Origin: Acidobacteriota bacterium
GTDB lineage: Bacteria; Acidobacteriota; Blastocatellia; Pyrinomonadales; Pyrinomonadaceae
Reading direction: 5' to 3'
Assembly: GCA_003222895.1 (NCBI GenBank)
Contig: QHXI01000052.1
Coordinates: 1 to 64,000 of the forward strand
Length of the DNA stretch: 64,000 nucleotides
The notes under the pieces were generated by a model that was not told the origin of the DNA, did not search any database, and was given only the letters and a program-made list of their open reading frames with translations. Both the position numbers and the translations under genes were made by a program. Positions 37,579 to 47,400 of the stretch are shown here, piece by piece (position 1 is the stretch's first letter; every line of letters begins with the position of its first letter).

Positions 37579-37801
37579 AGTTTCCTTCCGAATTTAATTC
37601 AGTCGTAGAGAGACGACGCCGGGACGAACTGTAAGGCCAGAAGGGCCGGCGCGCACTCGCTGTCGGGCGGCGCAAATATGCGTCGACAAAAAGGGGGAAA
37701 TTTTAGGGGAAGCCAAACGCCGTGGGGCTATCGCGTTTTGAGCATTCTATCGAGCCGGCATGAGGTCTGTAAAGCTCGTTTTTTTGAATCGCTTGCTTGA
37801 A
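37579..37801 (-). promoter_or_regulatory. Leader of the poly-HAMP kinase
   Basis: This part of the gap between the kinase and the ribonuclease E/G gene carries the kinase's leader, with GGAAGGAAACT just before the ATG. No convincing promoter boxes, RNA gene or hairpin are seen beyond that. The next stretch is a palindromic repeat. Confidence 0.3.
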
Positions 37802-37889
37802 GTCAGTACCACCCGCGTGAGCGGGTGGGATCAAGGTGGCTCCAGCGTCAACTATTATCCCATCCGCTCACGCAGATGGTACCGACTTC
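37802..37889. repeat. Palindromic intergenic repeat, family C
   Basis: Two hairpin arms: GTCAGTACCACCCGCGTGAG CGGGTGGGAT at 37802 and ATCCCATCCGCTCACGCAGA TGGTACCGACTTC ending 37889. The arms are inverted copies of one unit. Closely related copies are at 55284-55374 and 61481-61559. Located just after the end of the RNase E/G gene. Confidence 0.88.
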
Positions 37890-37892
37890 GTG

Positions 37893-40523
37893 CTAAACAA
37901 AGGCGAAATCAAACTGCTCTTGAAAGATCAGCGGGTCGCTGCTGATGTCGATCGTGCCGAGGTAATCTTCGATTTCATTCAGCACGTCGCGTTCGGATCC
38001 GCGCAGAGCTTTCGCAACTTCGGGATTCACGCGCAGCATTGCCTGCCGCGATCCTTCACCCTCTTTGGAAAGCCGTCGCGCCTGCTCAAGAATCTCGTAA
38101 CAAATCGTCTGCGGTGACTTCACCAGGCCCGCGCCCTGACAATGCTGACAAGGCGAACACAAGGTGCGTTCGAGCGATTGCTTCACGCGCTTGCGCGTCA
38201 TGATCACCAAACCAAAGTCGTTGAATGAAAGAACTTTGGTCGGCGACTTGTCGCGACGCAGAGCTTCCTGCAAAGTCTGCATCACACGCTGGCGATTGCG
38301 CCGCTCTTCCATGTCGATCAGATCGAGCACGATGATGCCGCCTAGATCGCGCAAGCGAATCTGTCGCGCAATTTCTTCGACGGCTTCCATGTTCGTGCGC
38401 GTGATCGTGTCTTCCAAACGCGTGGCGCCGCGGCCTACGAACTTGCCGGTGTTCACGTCGATCGAAACCAGCGCTTCCGTCTGATTGATGACCAGATAGC
38501 CTCCAGACTTGAGCCACACCCGCGGCTTGATCGCCTTATCGATCTCTGCTTGCACGCCGTACGCTTCGAGAATCGGCTCGTCACGCGTGTAGAGCTTCAC
38601 TTTCTTAACCATGCGCGGCTGCATGCGATTCACGAACTCGACGATGCCTTGATATTCGTCCTCAGAATCGATGCGAATCGCCGTGAAGTCCTCGGAAAGT
38701 TGATCACGCAAAATCCTCTGCACCAAATCGAGATCGCGATGGACCAGCGCCGGCGCCTTGGCTTTTTCCGCGCTCTTTCGCATGTCTTGCCACGTACGCA
38801 ATAAATATTGAGCGTCAGCGCGCAGGTCAGCTTCGCTGGCGCCAACGCCCGCAGTGCGTACGATGAAGCCCCCCGCCGGAGACTTTTCGTCGGCGTGAAT
38901 TTTTTGGATCAGTTTGCGCAAGCGGGTGCGTTCGCTGTCGGAATCGATCTTGCGCGACACTCCGAGATGCTCGACCGTCGGCATGTAAACCAAATAGCGT
39001 CCCGGCAAAGCGATGTGCGAAGTTATGCGCGCGCCTTTCTTGGCGATCGGTTCTTTCGCAATCTGTACGAGAATCTCCTGCCCTTCGCGCAGCAAATCGG
39101 TAATTGCAGGCTGACTGCGATCGTGACGAGTCGGACGTCGACGCCCGCGTGGAGCTGGGCGGCGGCCGCGGGTTTCGCTCTGCGGCGCCTCCGCTGGCAG
39201 AGCTTCAGGCTGATCGGCGACTTCTTCCGCAGGCTCGAAATGTTCATCGATCGGATCGGCCGCTTGCACTTCGTCGGGCTGATCGAGTGCTTCGGCCTCT
39301 TCGTCATGACCGTTTGCGCCGTTGCCGTCCGCGTCTGCCGCGCCTGACTCCGATCGTTTCACAGGACGACGTCGGCGCCGGCCACCGCGACGCGTCGCGA
39401 ATTCTTCGTGAGGTAGGCCGGTCGTTATGCTCGCATCGGCATCAGGAAACGCATCGACCGTGGCTTCGGTCGCTTTATCAGCGTTCGCAGTTTCAGCTTC
39501 TTCGTCTTCTGATTTTTTTGATTTGAATAATCGCCCGATCACACCGGCCTTTTTTCGACGGGTGGTTTCTTTCTTCGCTGGCGCCGAATGAGGAGGAGGT
39601 TCCGAGCTTGCGGCCTCTTCATCATCGCTCACGCGTTCGAACGAAACTGAGCGCGCGCTTTCGTCGGCAATTTCATCAATGAAAGTCCGAACATGAGCCG
39701 CTTGGATTTCCCTCGTCTTCTTTGGCGCGATTTCAGCCGCAGCCTCTTCTTCGTCAGCGATACGCTGAAAATCACCGCTTTCAGTAAGTCCTTCACCTAG
39801 CAGCGAACCAACTGGCGCGCTCGCCACGTCTTCAAGATCGAATTCGACGGCATGAACGGCGTCCATGATTCTTTCCTGAAGCCGCGCGTCCTTGAACATT
39901 TCCCCGTTCATCGCGCGCTCTTCATCATCGCTGACGCGCTCGAACGAAACGCCGCTGGTTGCAAACGGCGTGTCGATTGGTTCGGCTTGCATCGGAATGA
40001 TGCTGCGTTCTTCGACTTCCGGCGATGCCTGAGACTTCGCGCGGCTACGACCGCGGCCACCGCGTCGCCCGCGACGACGTGTGCCGGCTTCTTGTGGCTC
40101 TTCAGTTACTTCTTCGGCGGCAATCGCCGCCGGGTCGAGTTCACGCAGCGGTTCTGCGCGTTCGTGCGTCGCTTCTAGTTGCTGCTCGCGCTGCACGCGA
40201 GATAGTTCAATATGTTCCGCAGCGGCGCGCGTCGCAGCTTCCGTGTCGCCTTTCTTGGATTTGTCGACGACGATGCGCTCGAACTCGGCTTCTTCATCGA
40301 AGAAATCGGTTACGTAAAGAAACGCGTCGCGATCGAGTCCGATGTCGACAAATGCGGATTGCATGCCGGGCAGGACGCGCATCACCCGGCCTTTGTAAAT
40401 GTTCCCGACGATGCCCTGGTTCTGTTCACCGCGTTCGATATAGAACTCGGTAACGCGTTCATTTTCGACGATCGCGATCTTCTTTTCGCGACCGTTCACA
40501 CTAACAATTAACTCTCTTGACAT
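37893..40523 (-). CDS. Ribonuclease E/G with very large S1-domain insertion
   Basis: 876 residues from the ATG at 40523. The catalytic core is intact: the S1 start (GNIYKGRVMRVLPGMQSAFVDIG), DNase I-like metal site (IIVLDLIDMEERRN), and the zinc-link CSPCQHCQG. The S1 domain is split: between FLYVTDFFDEE and LLREGQEILVQI there is about 390 residues of low-complexity, acidic and Arg-rich sequence, where E. coli RNase E has a few residues. The insertion carries an RGG-like basic patch (RRGRRGGRGRSRAKS) and three copies of a FERVSDDEE-like motif. It cleaves RNA and may organise a degradosome through the insertion. Confidence 0.92.
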   Translation of the reverse strand: MSRELIVSVNGREKKIAIVENERVTEFYIERGEQNQGIVGNIYKGRVMRVLPGMQSAFVDIGLDRDAFLYVTDFFDEEAEFERIVVDKSKKGDTEAATRAAAEHIELSRVQREQQLEATHERAEPLRELDPAAIAAEEVTEEPQEAGTRRRGRRGGRGRSRAKSQASPEVEERSIIPMQAEPIDTPFATSGVSFERVSDDEERAMNGEMFKDARLQERIMDAVHAVEFDLEDVASAPVGSLLGEGLTESGDFQRIADEEEAAAEIAPKKTREIQAAHVRTFIDEIADESARSVSFERVSDDEEAASSEPPPHSAPAKKETTRRKKAGVIGRLFKSKKSEDEEAETANADKATEATVDAFPDADASITTGLPHEEFATRRGGRRRRRPVKRSESGAADADGNGANGHDEEAEALDQPDEVQAADPIDEHFEPAEEVADQPEALPAEAPQSETRGRRPAPRGRRRPTRHDRSQPAITDLLREGQEILVQIAKEPIAKKGARITSHIALPGRYLVYMPTVEHLGVSRKIDSDSERTRLRKLIQKIHADEKSPAGGFIVRTAGVGASEADLRADAQYLLRTWQDMRKSAEKAKAPALVHRDLDLVQRILRDQLSEDFTAIRIDSEDEYQGIVEFVNRMQPRMVKKVKLYTRDEPILEAYGVQAEIDKAIKPRVWLKSGGYLVINQTEALVSIDVNTGKFVGRGATRLEDTITRTNMEAVEEIARQIRLRDLGGIIVLDLIDMEERRNRQRVMQTLQEALRRDKSPTKVLSFNDFGLVIMTRKRVKQSLERTLCSPCQHCQGAGLVKSPQTICYEILEQARRLSKEGEGSRQAMLRVNPEVAKALRGSERDVLNEIEDYLGTIDISSDPLIFQEQFDFAFV

Positions 40524-40542
40524 TGATTTTCTTTCTGAGGAA

Positions 40543-40604
40543 CGCATGCATTCTGCATGCGGTGCGCGGCCATCGTTGGCGGCGCTGTCCTGCTCTTGAT
40601 TTGT
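40543..40604. repeat. Palindromic repeats upstream of RNase E/G
   Basis: Hairpin CGCATGCATTCTGCATGCG (40543-40561) followed by GCGGCCATCGTTGGCGGCGC TGTCCTGC; the second unit recurs in a gene at 51144-51171. Lies in the RNase E/G 5' leader. Confidence 0.6.
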
Positions 40605-41081
40605 AAATGGAAATCGCCGGCAGAATTTACCGGCAGTTGAGTTGAGCCTCTGAATCGCGATTGCGGCCAGAGACGCGTTCGAAATCGATCAAACCGATCG
40701 AGATCTCTCGCAGGTTCTTTTAGTACCATCTGCCCCTGCAGATGGATACAAGCTGAATTCAAATGGAAACTCCGTCGACCGCGGTTGCCACTCGGACAAC
40801 GCCAGGGAGCGGGGCGTCAGTCAATTAAGACGCGCTCTGAAACCTGGTCCGCGGTGTGTAAATGCCGTCCGTGGACGGCTTCAAAAATCTTCGCTCGACC
40901 TAATCACTGCGTATGTTTGAATTGCCGTGCATTCTGTGGGGCCGATTGCCCAACCAGGCGAGCGAAGACAGTATAACAGATTGACTCCGGCGCAACCACC
41001 ATATTCGATCGGCGAAATTGAGACGGCTTCTTTGATCTCGTTCTGAGCTAAGCTAGAATCCACGAACTAAGGGATAGAAAC
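40605..41081. promoter_or_regulatory. Divergent intergenic region with hairpins
   Basis: Together with the preceding repeat, this is the 558-base gap between RNase E/G (minus strand) and the acyl-carrier-like gene (plus strand), so it must hold both promoters. It contains the palindromes CCATCTGC-ccct-GCAGATGG (40725-40744, related to family C) and GCCGTCCGTGGACGGC (40863-40878). RNase E leaders are often structured for autoregulation, but I see no conserved motif that would prove that. Confidence 0.35.
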
Positions 41082-41390
41082 ATGCCGAACGACGAACGAA
41101 TTGCGAAAGCGGTTTATGCCGCGGTGGATGAACTAAACGAGCAACTGCCGGCCGGCGTTCATGTCGACAAGACCCTCGATGCGCCGCTTTATGGTTCGAC
41201 CGGAAAGTTGGAATCGCTCGATTTCGTGACCCTGATCATGGAAGTCGAGGAAAAGATCAACGCAGAATTTGGCACCGACATAACGATCGCCGACGAGAAT
41301 TTGCTGTCCAAAGAGAAAAGCCCTTTCTCAAATCTCGGGACGCTGATCGAATATCTGCATGATCTCCTCTCGCAGGAAGGCGCGCTGTAG
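41082..41390 (+). CDS. Acyl carrier protein-like protein
   Basis: 102 residues. The region GSTGKLESLDFVTLIMEVEE matches the phosphopantetheine attachment site of ACPs (consensus DSLD; the Ser here is in ESLDFV). The N-terminal helix is longer than in a standard ACP. It is not next to fatty acid or polyketide genes; the surface-polysaccharide operon converges on it. It may supply an acyl or aminoacyl group for glycan modification, but that is guesswork. Confidence 0.7.
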   Translation: MPNDERIAKAVYAAVDELNEQLPAGVHVDKTLDAPLYGSTGKLESLDFVTLIMEVEEKINAEFGTDITIADENLLSKEKSPFSNLGTLIEYLHDLLSQEGAL

Positions 41391-41401
41391 CTCCCCATCT
41401 G

Positions 41402-42841
41402 TCACGCGGTCGCTTGTCTTCGTCTCTTCCGCAGATACCCGCTCACCGAGTCTTTTAATTTAATCAACGTCAAGGCTGCAAAAATCGTCAGCAACGCATG
41501 CATCGGCAAACCGTAGCGAATGTGCGTGTGAATCAGCGAGCCGATCACCAGGTAGTAGAAAACCGTCGTCATGATCAGCGCAGTCAGTCTCCAGTCGCGT
41601 CGAAGCGCAAAGACAATTCCAACGACCATTAGAGGTAACAGGACGTACCTCAACACGCTCTGAAGCATTCCAACTGCGTTGACAAAGAGAGCAATCACGC
41701 CGCCTTGCGCGCTCGGCGGCAAACTCTTCTTGCTGGTGACGTTCACACCGGCGCTGCCGTAAATTCCATTCGGTTGACCGGCATACTTCATGATCGCGGC
41801 CATCCGACCCATAACAGCCCCTGCGTACCAGAACGGATGCTGCTTAATAATTGCCAGCGCTTGGCGCGTACGCGCGCGGTCGCGTTGGATTCCGTCCGGA
41901 TAATACAAACTGAAATCTGTTCCCGTGGGAATTTTGGCAGCCAAGCGTTCCTGCTCCACGACGTCGCTATCGTTAGGAGGCGCGCCGAATTCTTTCGCGC
42001 CGCGCTCAGTTTCGCCAATTCCTTCCAGGAGATTTGTTCCCGCGCCGAGGCCCGTCGGTACAAAGGCGTGAAAGGCAATCGCGTTGCGGAAGATTATCGG
42101 CGAGATAAGCAGAAGACCGCCGAGGATAACACCTCCCGTCATGATCAATCGTCGTCGCAAATTCGCGCGCACAAACAAGAGAACCGCAACCGCCCAAAAG
42201 AAGATCAGCAACATCGCATTGGCTCGCAGCCAACATGAGAGACCGATTAGCGCTCCCGCTCCGATGGCCCACGCGATGCTTCTTCGCTTGGCGGCAAGCA
42301 AGAACATCCACGTTGCGGCGAGAACGATCCAGCTTGTTGGCGCGTCGGCCAAAGGCACTGCGCCATATGTCGCTAGCAAAGGCCAAAGCGCGGCGATTCC
42401 TCCCACCCACAATCCAACTCGCCAACCGAATGCCGTGACTCCGACGCCAACTATGAGCAGCACCGCAAACGAGTCCAGTACCCACTGAAAGTTTTGAACC
42501 GTCGCCGGCGAGCGAGAGCCACTCAGTTTGTAAACAAGCGCCAGCCACAGCGGATAACCCGGCGCATAGATCGCCTTATCAGTTCGCGACGGATCGTCGA
42601 TCCAAAAAATCGACGACCGTCCGTCGAGCCATTCCTGCGCGGGAGCGTCAAACAGTCCGTAGATGCCACTGGGAAACCAGCCGGGATCGTTGAGATGCAC
42701 GCGAAGAAAATTTGCGGTCAACGCGCGGACCGCAAAGGCCAGCGTGAGGATGAAGGTCAGCACCAGGAGCCGCTGATAGAGAGCAGCTCGCGGTGTCGCG
42801 CGAGTAGATCGATCATCGTGTTGAGTTTCGGATTTGGTCAT
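41402..42841 (-). CDS. Glycosyltransferase family 39-like membrane protein
   Basis: 479 residues with about ten membrane helices (first at about 27-45). The N-terminal loop after helix 1 carries the acidic/aromatic pattern of GT39/ArnT-like transferases that use polyprenyl-phosphate sugars. Last gene of the minus-strand polysaccharide operon. It probably adds a sugar from a lipid carrier on the periplasmic side. ATG start; 33 bases after the methyltransferase stop. Confidence 0.75.
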   Translation of the reverse strand: MTKSETQHDDRSTRATPRAALYQRLLVLTFILTLAFAVRALTANFLRVHLNDPGWFPSGIYGLFDAPAQEWLDGRSSIFWIDDPSRTDKAIYAPGYPLWLALVYKLSGSRSPATVQNFQWVLDSFAVLLIVGVGVTAFGWRVGLWVGGIAALWPLLATYGAVPLADAPTSWIVLAATWMFLLAAKRRSIAWAIGAGALIGLSCWLRANAMLLIFFWAVAVLLFVRANLRRRLIMTGGVILGGLLLISPIIFRNAIAFHAFVPTGLGAGTNLLEGIGETERGAKEFGAPPNDSDVVEQERLAAKIPTGTDFSLYYPDGIQRDRARTRQALAIIKQHPFWYAGAVMGRMAAIMKYAGQPNGIYGSAGVNVTSKKSLPPSAQGGVIALFVNAVGMLQSVLRYVLLPLMVVGIVFALRRDWRLTALIMTTVFYYLVIGSLIHTHIRYGLPMHALLTIFAALTLIKLKDSVSGYLRKRRRQATA

Positions 42842-42873
42842 TTGGCCGCTCGCCCCTGCTCGCGGTTCTGAAA

Positions 42874-43680
42874 CTATTTTCGCGCAGAGATGATTACGTT
42901 CCAGCCTGCGCGGCGGCGCAATCGTCGGAACAGGCTTTCGGGCAAGAGTCGTCCCACGAACCAGAACTCTCCACGCGTGAGTTGCTCAACACTAAGCCGC
43001 ACCTCGCGAAACATCGAAAACAATCGCCGAGCTTGTCGACGACTGTAAGCCTTGACGAGAGGCCGTCCTCCGCCGGCGTTGAATTCAACGTACTTACTCA
43101 TGATTTCCGCCGGAGGATTGCCGCGCAAAAATTCTGCTCGCAGAATTCCATAACGTAGGATTACCTGGCTCAGGTAGGCCCAAGACCCTCGCTGATAAAG
43201 CATTACGCGCGCAAGTCCCCGCGGTTTTAGCACGCGATGAATCTCGCGCACAGCGCCCGCGGTGTCGGGCGTGTGGTGCAACACACCGTTTGAATAAACG
43301 ACGTCGAAGCTCTCGTCAGCAAATGGCAAGCGCTCGCAGTCCGCATTCGCAAAGTCGCCGGTCTCGCCGTACAAAGAAAGATGTCGCCGGGAAATTTCGA
43401 GTGAGCGTGGCGTGAGATCGATGCCGACGACCTGCGCTCCGCCACGCGCAAACTGCAGCAGATCCGTCCCCATGCCGCAGCCAACTTCTAACAGACGCCT
43501 ACCCGCGAATTGATCGAAGCCCATAACTTCCGGCATCCACGGCGCATATTCTTGATAACGATGCCGCTCGACTTCGTCAAAAAATTCGCGCGTGCCGACC
43601 TCGTGCTGACTGCCATACACCGCGCCGGCGGGATCGCAGCTCCACTGTTCGCGCGCGCGTTCTTTGTCGTCTCTGCTCAT
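42874..43680 (-). CDS. SAM-dependent methyltransferase
   Basis: 268 residues, class I methyltransferase fold with motif I LLEVGCGMGTDLLQFA-like (EVGCGMGTD) and VVYSNGVLHHTPDT. It lies between a GT4 gene and a GT39-like gene, so it likely methylates a sugar of the surface glycan. The C-terminal quarter is basic and contains hydrophobic parts. Close to the GT4 stop, so translation may be coupled. Confidence 0.85.
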   Translation of the reverse strand: MSRDDKERAREQWSCDPAGAVYGSQHEVGTREFFDEVERHRYQEYAPWMPEVMGFDQFAGRRLLEVGCGMGTDLLQFARGGAQVVGIDLTPRSLEISRRHLSLYGETGDFANADCERLPFADESFDVVYSNGVLHHTPDTAGAVREIHRVLKPRGLARVMLYQRGSWAYLSQVILRYGILRAEFLRGNPPAEIMSKYVEFNAGGGRPLVKAYSRRQARRLFSMFREVRLSVEQLTRGEFWFVGRLLPESLFRRLRRRAGWNVIISARK

Positions 43681-43682
43681 GA

Positions 43683-45326
43683 TTAGTCCCCCTCATTTTC
43701 CAAATGGGCGAGGGAGAAATATTCGTCAATCACGCGCTGCGCGTTTCGCTTCCATGTGTGCCGATCAATTGCAGCCTTCCGCGCGGCGACGCCTAAGCGC
43801 TCACGCAATTCACGCGACCCACTCAAACGCAGAAGCGCATCTGTCAGTTGCTGTGTATCTCCAGGTTCAACTAACAACGCAGTTTCTTCGTCCGTTAGGA
43901 CTTCTCCGATCTGGCCCAGGCGACTGGCGACGATCGCTTTCCCCATCGCCATGTATTCGAAAAGCTTTGTCGGCGAGCCAAAAAATTCTGCACCACCTTC
44001 CAGCGGAACATGCGGCGAAGCAAGGATGTCGCAAGCATCGAGCAGTTTCGGCACGCGTTGATGCGCAACCGGGCCAGTAAAGATCACTCGACCTGCGGCG
44101 TTTGTCTCGCGCAGAATATCTTCGACACGGCCGCGTAAAGCTCCACTGCCGACCAACAGAAACCGTATCTTGCGTTCAGGCGGCAGAAGCGTAATAGACC
44201 TTGCGAGTACTTCCACGCCATGCCACGGTCCGAACGTTCCGACGAAGCCAACCAGGATCTCGTCTGCTTTAATTCCGAATTCACGACGTACTTCCTCGCC
44301 GCCGATTTCTGGCTTGAATTGACCAGTGTCGACTCCGTTTGGGTTGACGATGATCTTTTTTTTATCGACACCAGCGCGCAGCAGATTCTGCCGCTCGACC
44401 TCGGCGACGACGAAGATTCGCGCCGCTGCGTCTAAATTCAAACGCTCGTAACGCGCGAGCAGATCCAATTTGCCAACGCGATCCCAGTATCGGCCGACCC
44501 AAACTTCGGAACCGTTGTACTCAAGAAATAGCGGCCGCTTCGCGCGCCGCGACGCAACCACGCCGGCCCAACCAAATCGCGCATAGCGCTGATAAATAAA
44601 ATGCGGCGCTTGCTGATCGATCTCTTTTAGGGCCTGCGCCGTGAAATGCAAATTGTTATGAATATCAAAAGCGGCGCGCGTCGTGCCGACCGGCTCCGGA
44701 CGAATGATTTTGGTTGGAAGCTTGTCTGGTTCGAGCCCCGCAATTTCATCATTGGTCACCAGCGAAACTCGCGCGCCCAGGCTCAATGCACCATCGATGA
44801 AACCGTTGATGTGACTGGCGGCGCCGCCGGCTTGAGTCGCTGGTCCGGGCGAACATCTCAAGTAAACAAGTCCTAGACCGTCGTCGACCGCTGGAAGTTC
44901 ATACGAAATTGACGAACCATCTTTGACGGCCGCTTCGAGCGTCTCCAACTCGCGGGCCGCGCGTTTCATCACGCTGGCGCTAGCCATCGCTTCCCGTGCC
45001 AGGCGCAGGGGCGCGCGCATCAAGCTAGTCATTCGCGATTCCTGACGCCAGCCGCCGTGCGAATCAAACACCACGCTGTCGCGCGCTGCGGCGAGCGCTC
45101 CCAGCATAAGGAACGCGTCCTGGCCACGTTGCCACGCCAGACGCTCAGTCGCGACCGCGAAAATCTCAGGAGACAACCCGCGCAACGCCGACACGCGCCG
45201 ACTTAATTTTAGTGATTCGATTTGCGGCCGAGTGATTTCCTCGATTACGGCCTCGGGATATTTTTGTCGCAGCGCGCCGCGCGCTCGATCGGGATCGCCG
45301 CTCAGAACCAGCAGTACAACTTTCAT
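43683..45326 (-). CDS. Glycosyltransferase family 4 protein
   Basis: 547 residues, longer than usual for GT4. The first about 170 residues are of unknown type (VVLLVLSGDPDRARGALRQ); the rest is GT-B fold with the donor-binding GFVGTFGPWHGVEVL and a terminal EX7E-type motif region (APHVPLEGGAEFFGSPTKLFEYMAMG). The ATG overlaps the stop of the upstream methyltransferase (ATGA). It adds a sugar to the growing surface glycan from a nucleotide donor. Confidence 0.87.
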   Translation of the reverse strand: MKVVLLVLSGDPDRARGALRQKYPEAVIEEITRPQIESLKLSRRVSALRGLSPEIFAVATERLAWQRGQDAFLMLGALAAARDSVVFDSHGGWRQESRMTSLMRAPLRLAREAMASASVMKRAARELETLEAAVKDGSSISYELPAVDDGLGLVYLRCSPGPATQAGGAASHINGFIDGALSLGARVSLVTNDEIAGLEPDKLPTKIIRPEPVGTTRAAFDIHNNLHFTAQALKEIDQQAPHFIYQRYARFGWAGVVASRRAKRPLFLEYNGSEVWVGRYWDRVGKLDLLARYERLNLDAAARIFVVAEVERQNLLRAGVDKKKIIVNPNGVDTGQFKPEIGGEEVRREFGIKADEILVGFVGTFGPWHGVEVLARSITLLPPERKIRFLLVGSGALRGRVEDILRETNAAGRVIFTGPVAHQRVPKLLDACDILASPHVPLEGGAEFFGSPTKLFEYMAMGKAIVASRLGQIGEVLTDEETALLVEPGDTQQLTDALLRLSGSRELRERLGVAARKAAIDRHTWKRNAQRVIDEYFSLAHLENEGD

Positions 45327-46138
45327 TTAATCGCACCCATCTGGTTCGCATCGCGGCGCCGCAGAGCAAAATACCAACCGCTCGCGAGGACAAATGGCAA
45401 TCGGTCAGCGATGCGCGCATTCCAATCGATCAGTCGCTGCGATCGCGCAACGAAGTGGCCCGCGACTGGACCAGCGAGAAAGCTGGCTGCGTCTTGCCGA
45501 AAGACACTGAGGCCCGCGTCTTTGAATAGTCGCTGCAAGCGAGGCCTGGTAAAGAATTGAAGGTGCCCACTCTCGGAATTATCAGTCGCGGACAAAACCT
45601 CGCTCTGCTTCGCGAAACGATCGACGATCTTTTGCAGGCGAAGAAACCGAAATATCCAGGAGTCAATCTCGAATTCGCCGTAGCCATTCGGCACCGTAAC
45701 AATCAGCAAACCATCGCCGCTCAACAGACGGGTCGCGCTCCGTAACATTTCTTCAGGTCGTTCCAAATGCTCAAGCACCTCGGACAAGATAACGACATTG
45801 AAAGGTTGGTCGCCGGGAATTTCAGCCACAGACTCGCAGGCGAAATCCAGATTGTCTTTCGCATTGCTCAATCGTTGAGCCTGTTCAATGGAACGCACAT
45901 CCGGGTCGATACCGAGTATCTTCAGTCGCGTATCCTGCGCCAGCGGAATTGCCAATTGCGATCCGTTGCCGCAGCCGATATCGAGAACGCGCAGTGGCTT
46001 TGATTCTTCGAAGCAGCTCCGAATTACCGCCCGCACGAAACGCAGGCGTTTCGCGTAACCCCAGATGTCTTCGATCTCGCGTGCGAACGTTTGTGCCAAT
46101 AGCTTATTTTGCGAAGGCGCGGCGCTGCAGTTTCGCAA
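45323..46138 (-). CDS. SAM-dependent methyltransferase
   Basis: 271 residues with a class I methyltransferase motif (VLDIGCGNGSQLAIP) and VVILSEVLEHLERPEEML. The start is uncertain: a TTG at 46138 overlaps the flippase end by 35 bases, and a TTG at 46099 begins after the flippase stop. Context in the polysaccharide operon points to sugar methylation. The stop overlaps the GT4 start by four bases. Confidence 0.83.
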   Translation of the reverse strand: MRNCSAAPSQNKLLAQTFAREIEDIWGYAKRLRFVRAVIRSCFEESKPLRVLDIGCGNGSQLAIPLAQDTRLKILGIDPDVRSIEQAQRLSNAKDNLDFACESVAEIPGDQPFNVVILSEVLEHLERPEEMLRSATRLLSGDGLLIVTVPNGYGEFEIDSWIFRFLRLQKIVDRFAKQSEVLSATDNSESGHLQFFTRPRLQRLFKDAGLSVFRQDAASFLAGPVAGHFVARSQRLIDWNARIADRLPFVLASGWYFALRRRDANQMGAIK

Positions 46139-47400
46139 ACAGATTTTGGAATTCGTGTATGCGCGGCGCGAACACCAACAGTGGATTGTGTCCGGTCTTA
46201 TGACTGAAATAGGCGGCCACCAAAATGAAGATCAGCACGTAACTCACGGACGAATTGATCGCCGCCGCGCGCGCCCCCCAAACAGGAACCAGCGCGAAGT
46301 TCATTCCCAGATTGATGGCCATCGTGATAAACCAGAACGCTGGAATCATCGCCGGTAATCCTGTCCCGGTGAAATGCTGGACCAACACCGACTCGAGCGA
46401 AATGAAGAAAATACCCGGCAGCATGATTAGCAATTGAATCGTTGCGTCGCCGAATCGCGCACCATAGACGAGCGGCAGCAGAAACGACAGGCCAGCCGCG
46501 GCGAGACAGACCAGCAACATAATGAAAGATGTGTGACGAGTTACATCCACGGCGTATGCGGCCGTGTCATCCTGTCGCGAGGCGACGCGCGGAAACAAGA
46601 GCGAGGCAATTACTCCCGGCAGCATGATCAAGAGAAAAGAAAACTGGGAAGCGATCGCGTAAACGCCGGCGGCCTGTGTGCCCCGAAAGTGATTGACGAT
46701 TAATAAGTCAGCGCGAAAGATTACGAAGCTCGCGAAGATCGAGACATAGAACTTGCCGCCGTAGACAAGCATTTGCTTCAGCAACGAGAAATTAGAACGA
46801 GTAGCAGCATGCTCATTCAACCGGCGCGACACGCGCACAACGAACGAAACCAACACGAGGCTCAAGACTATGGCGGCAACTGTATTGAACGAAACCAAAA
46901 TAGCCAAGCCGCGCCGCCAGATGACGAGCACCAGGACTGAATTAATCAAGATCGAGAACGACAAACGGAATCGAGATCGCGACGATAGCGATCAGATGGC
47001 CTGAAATTCCGTTGAAGATATTGGGCCTGAGATTGGCAACGGCAATCACTCCAATCGCGATTATGCTCCCCGCGGCTAAACTAAAAACAATTCCGTTGGT
47101 CCAGACCGGTCCAAGTGCGACTCGATCCTTTGCCACAAAGTAAGTTGTCGCCGAAGGGATACCGGCGCTGCCTATTTGCAAAGCGAGCGCGACCGTGACA
47201 TTCAGCACCGCTAATGCACCCGTGCCTTCGGGCCCAAGCCATCGGGCGACGATGACGCTTGAGGTCACGACGCAGCCAAGAATCAACAGACGCGTCGCGA
47301 AAGTTACGGCTACGCCGGACATTAAACTGCCGAACGCCGGTTCAATCGGCGAGGATTCAACCGCATCCGGGATGACATCGATGGCTGACTGATCGCTCAT
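46104..47400 (-). pseudogene. Polysaccharide flippase (Wzx/RfbX-like), frameshifted
   Basis: The first frame starts at the ATG at 47400, overlapping the asnB stop (ATGA), and encodes the N-terminal helices of a MATE/Wzx-type flippase (GSAGIPSATTYFVAK, NGIVFSLAAGSIIAIG) up to FVVLDLD, then stops. A second frame (46964-46104) continues with LINSVLVLVIWRRG and the remaining helices. At the junction (about 46942-46964) a segment of the chain, roughly 20-30 residues, seems missing. It would have moved lipid-linked glycan across the inner membrane. Confidence 0.82.
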
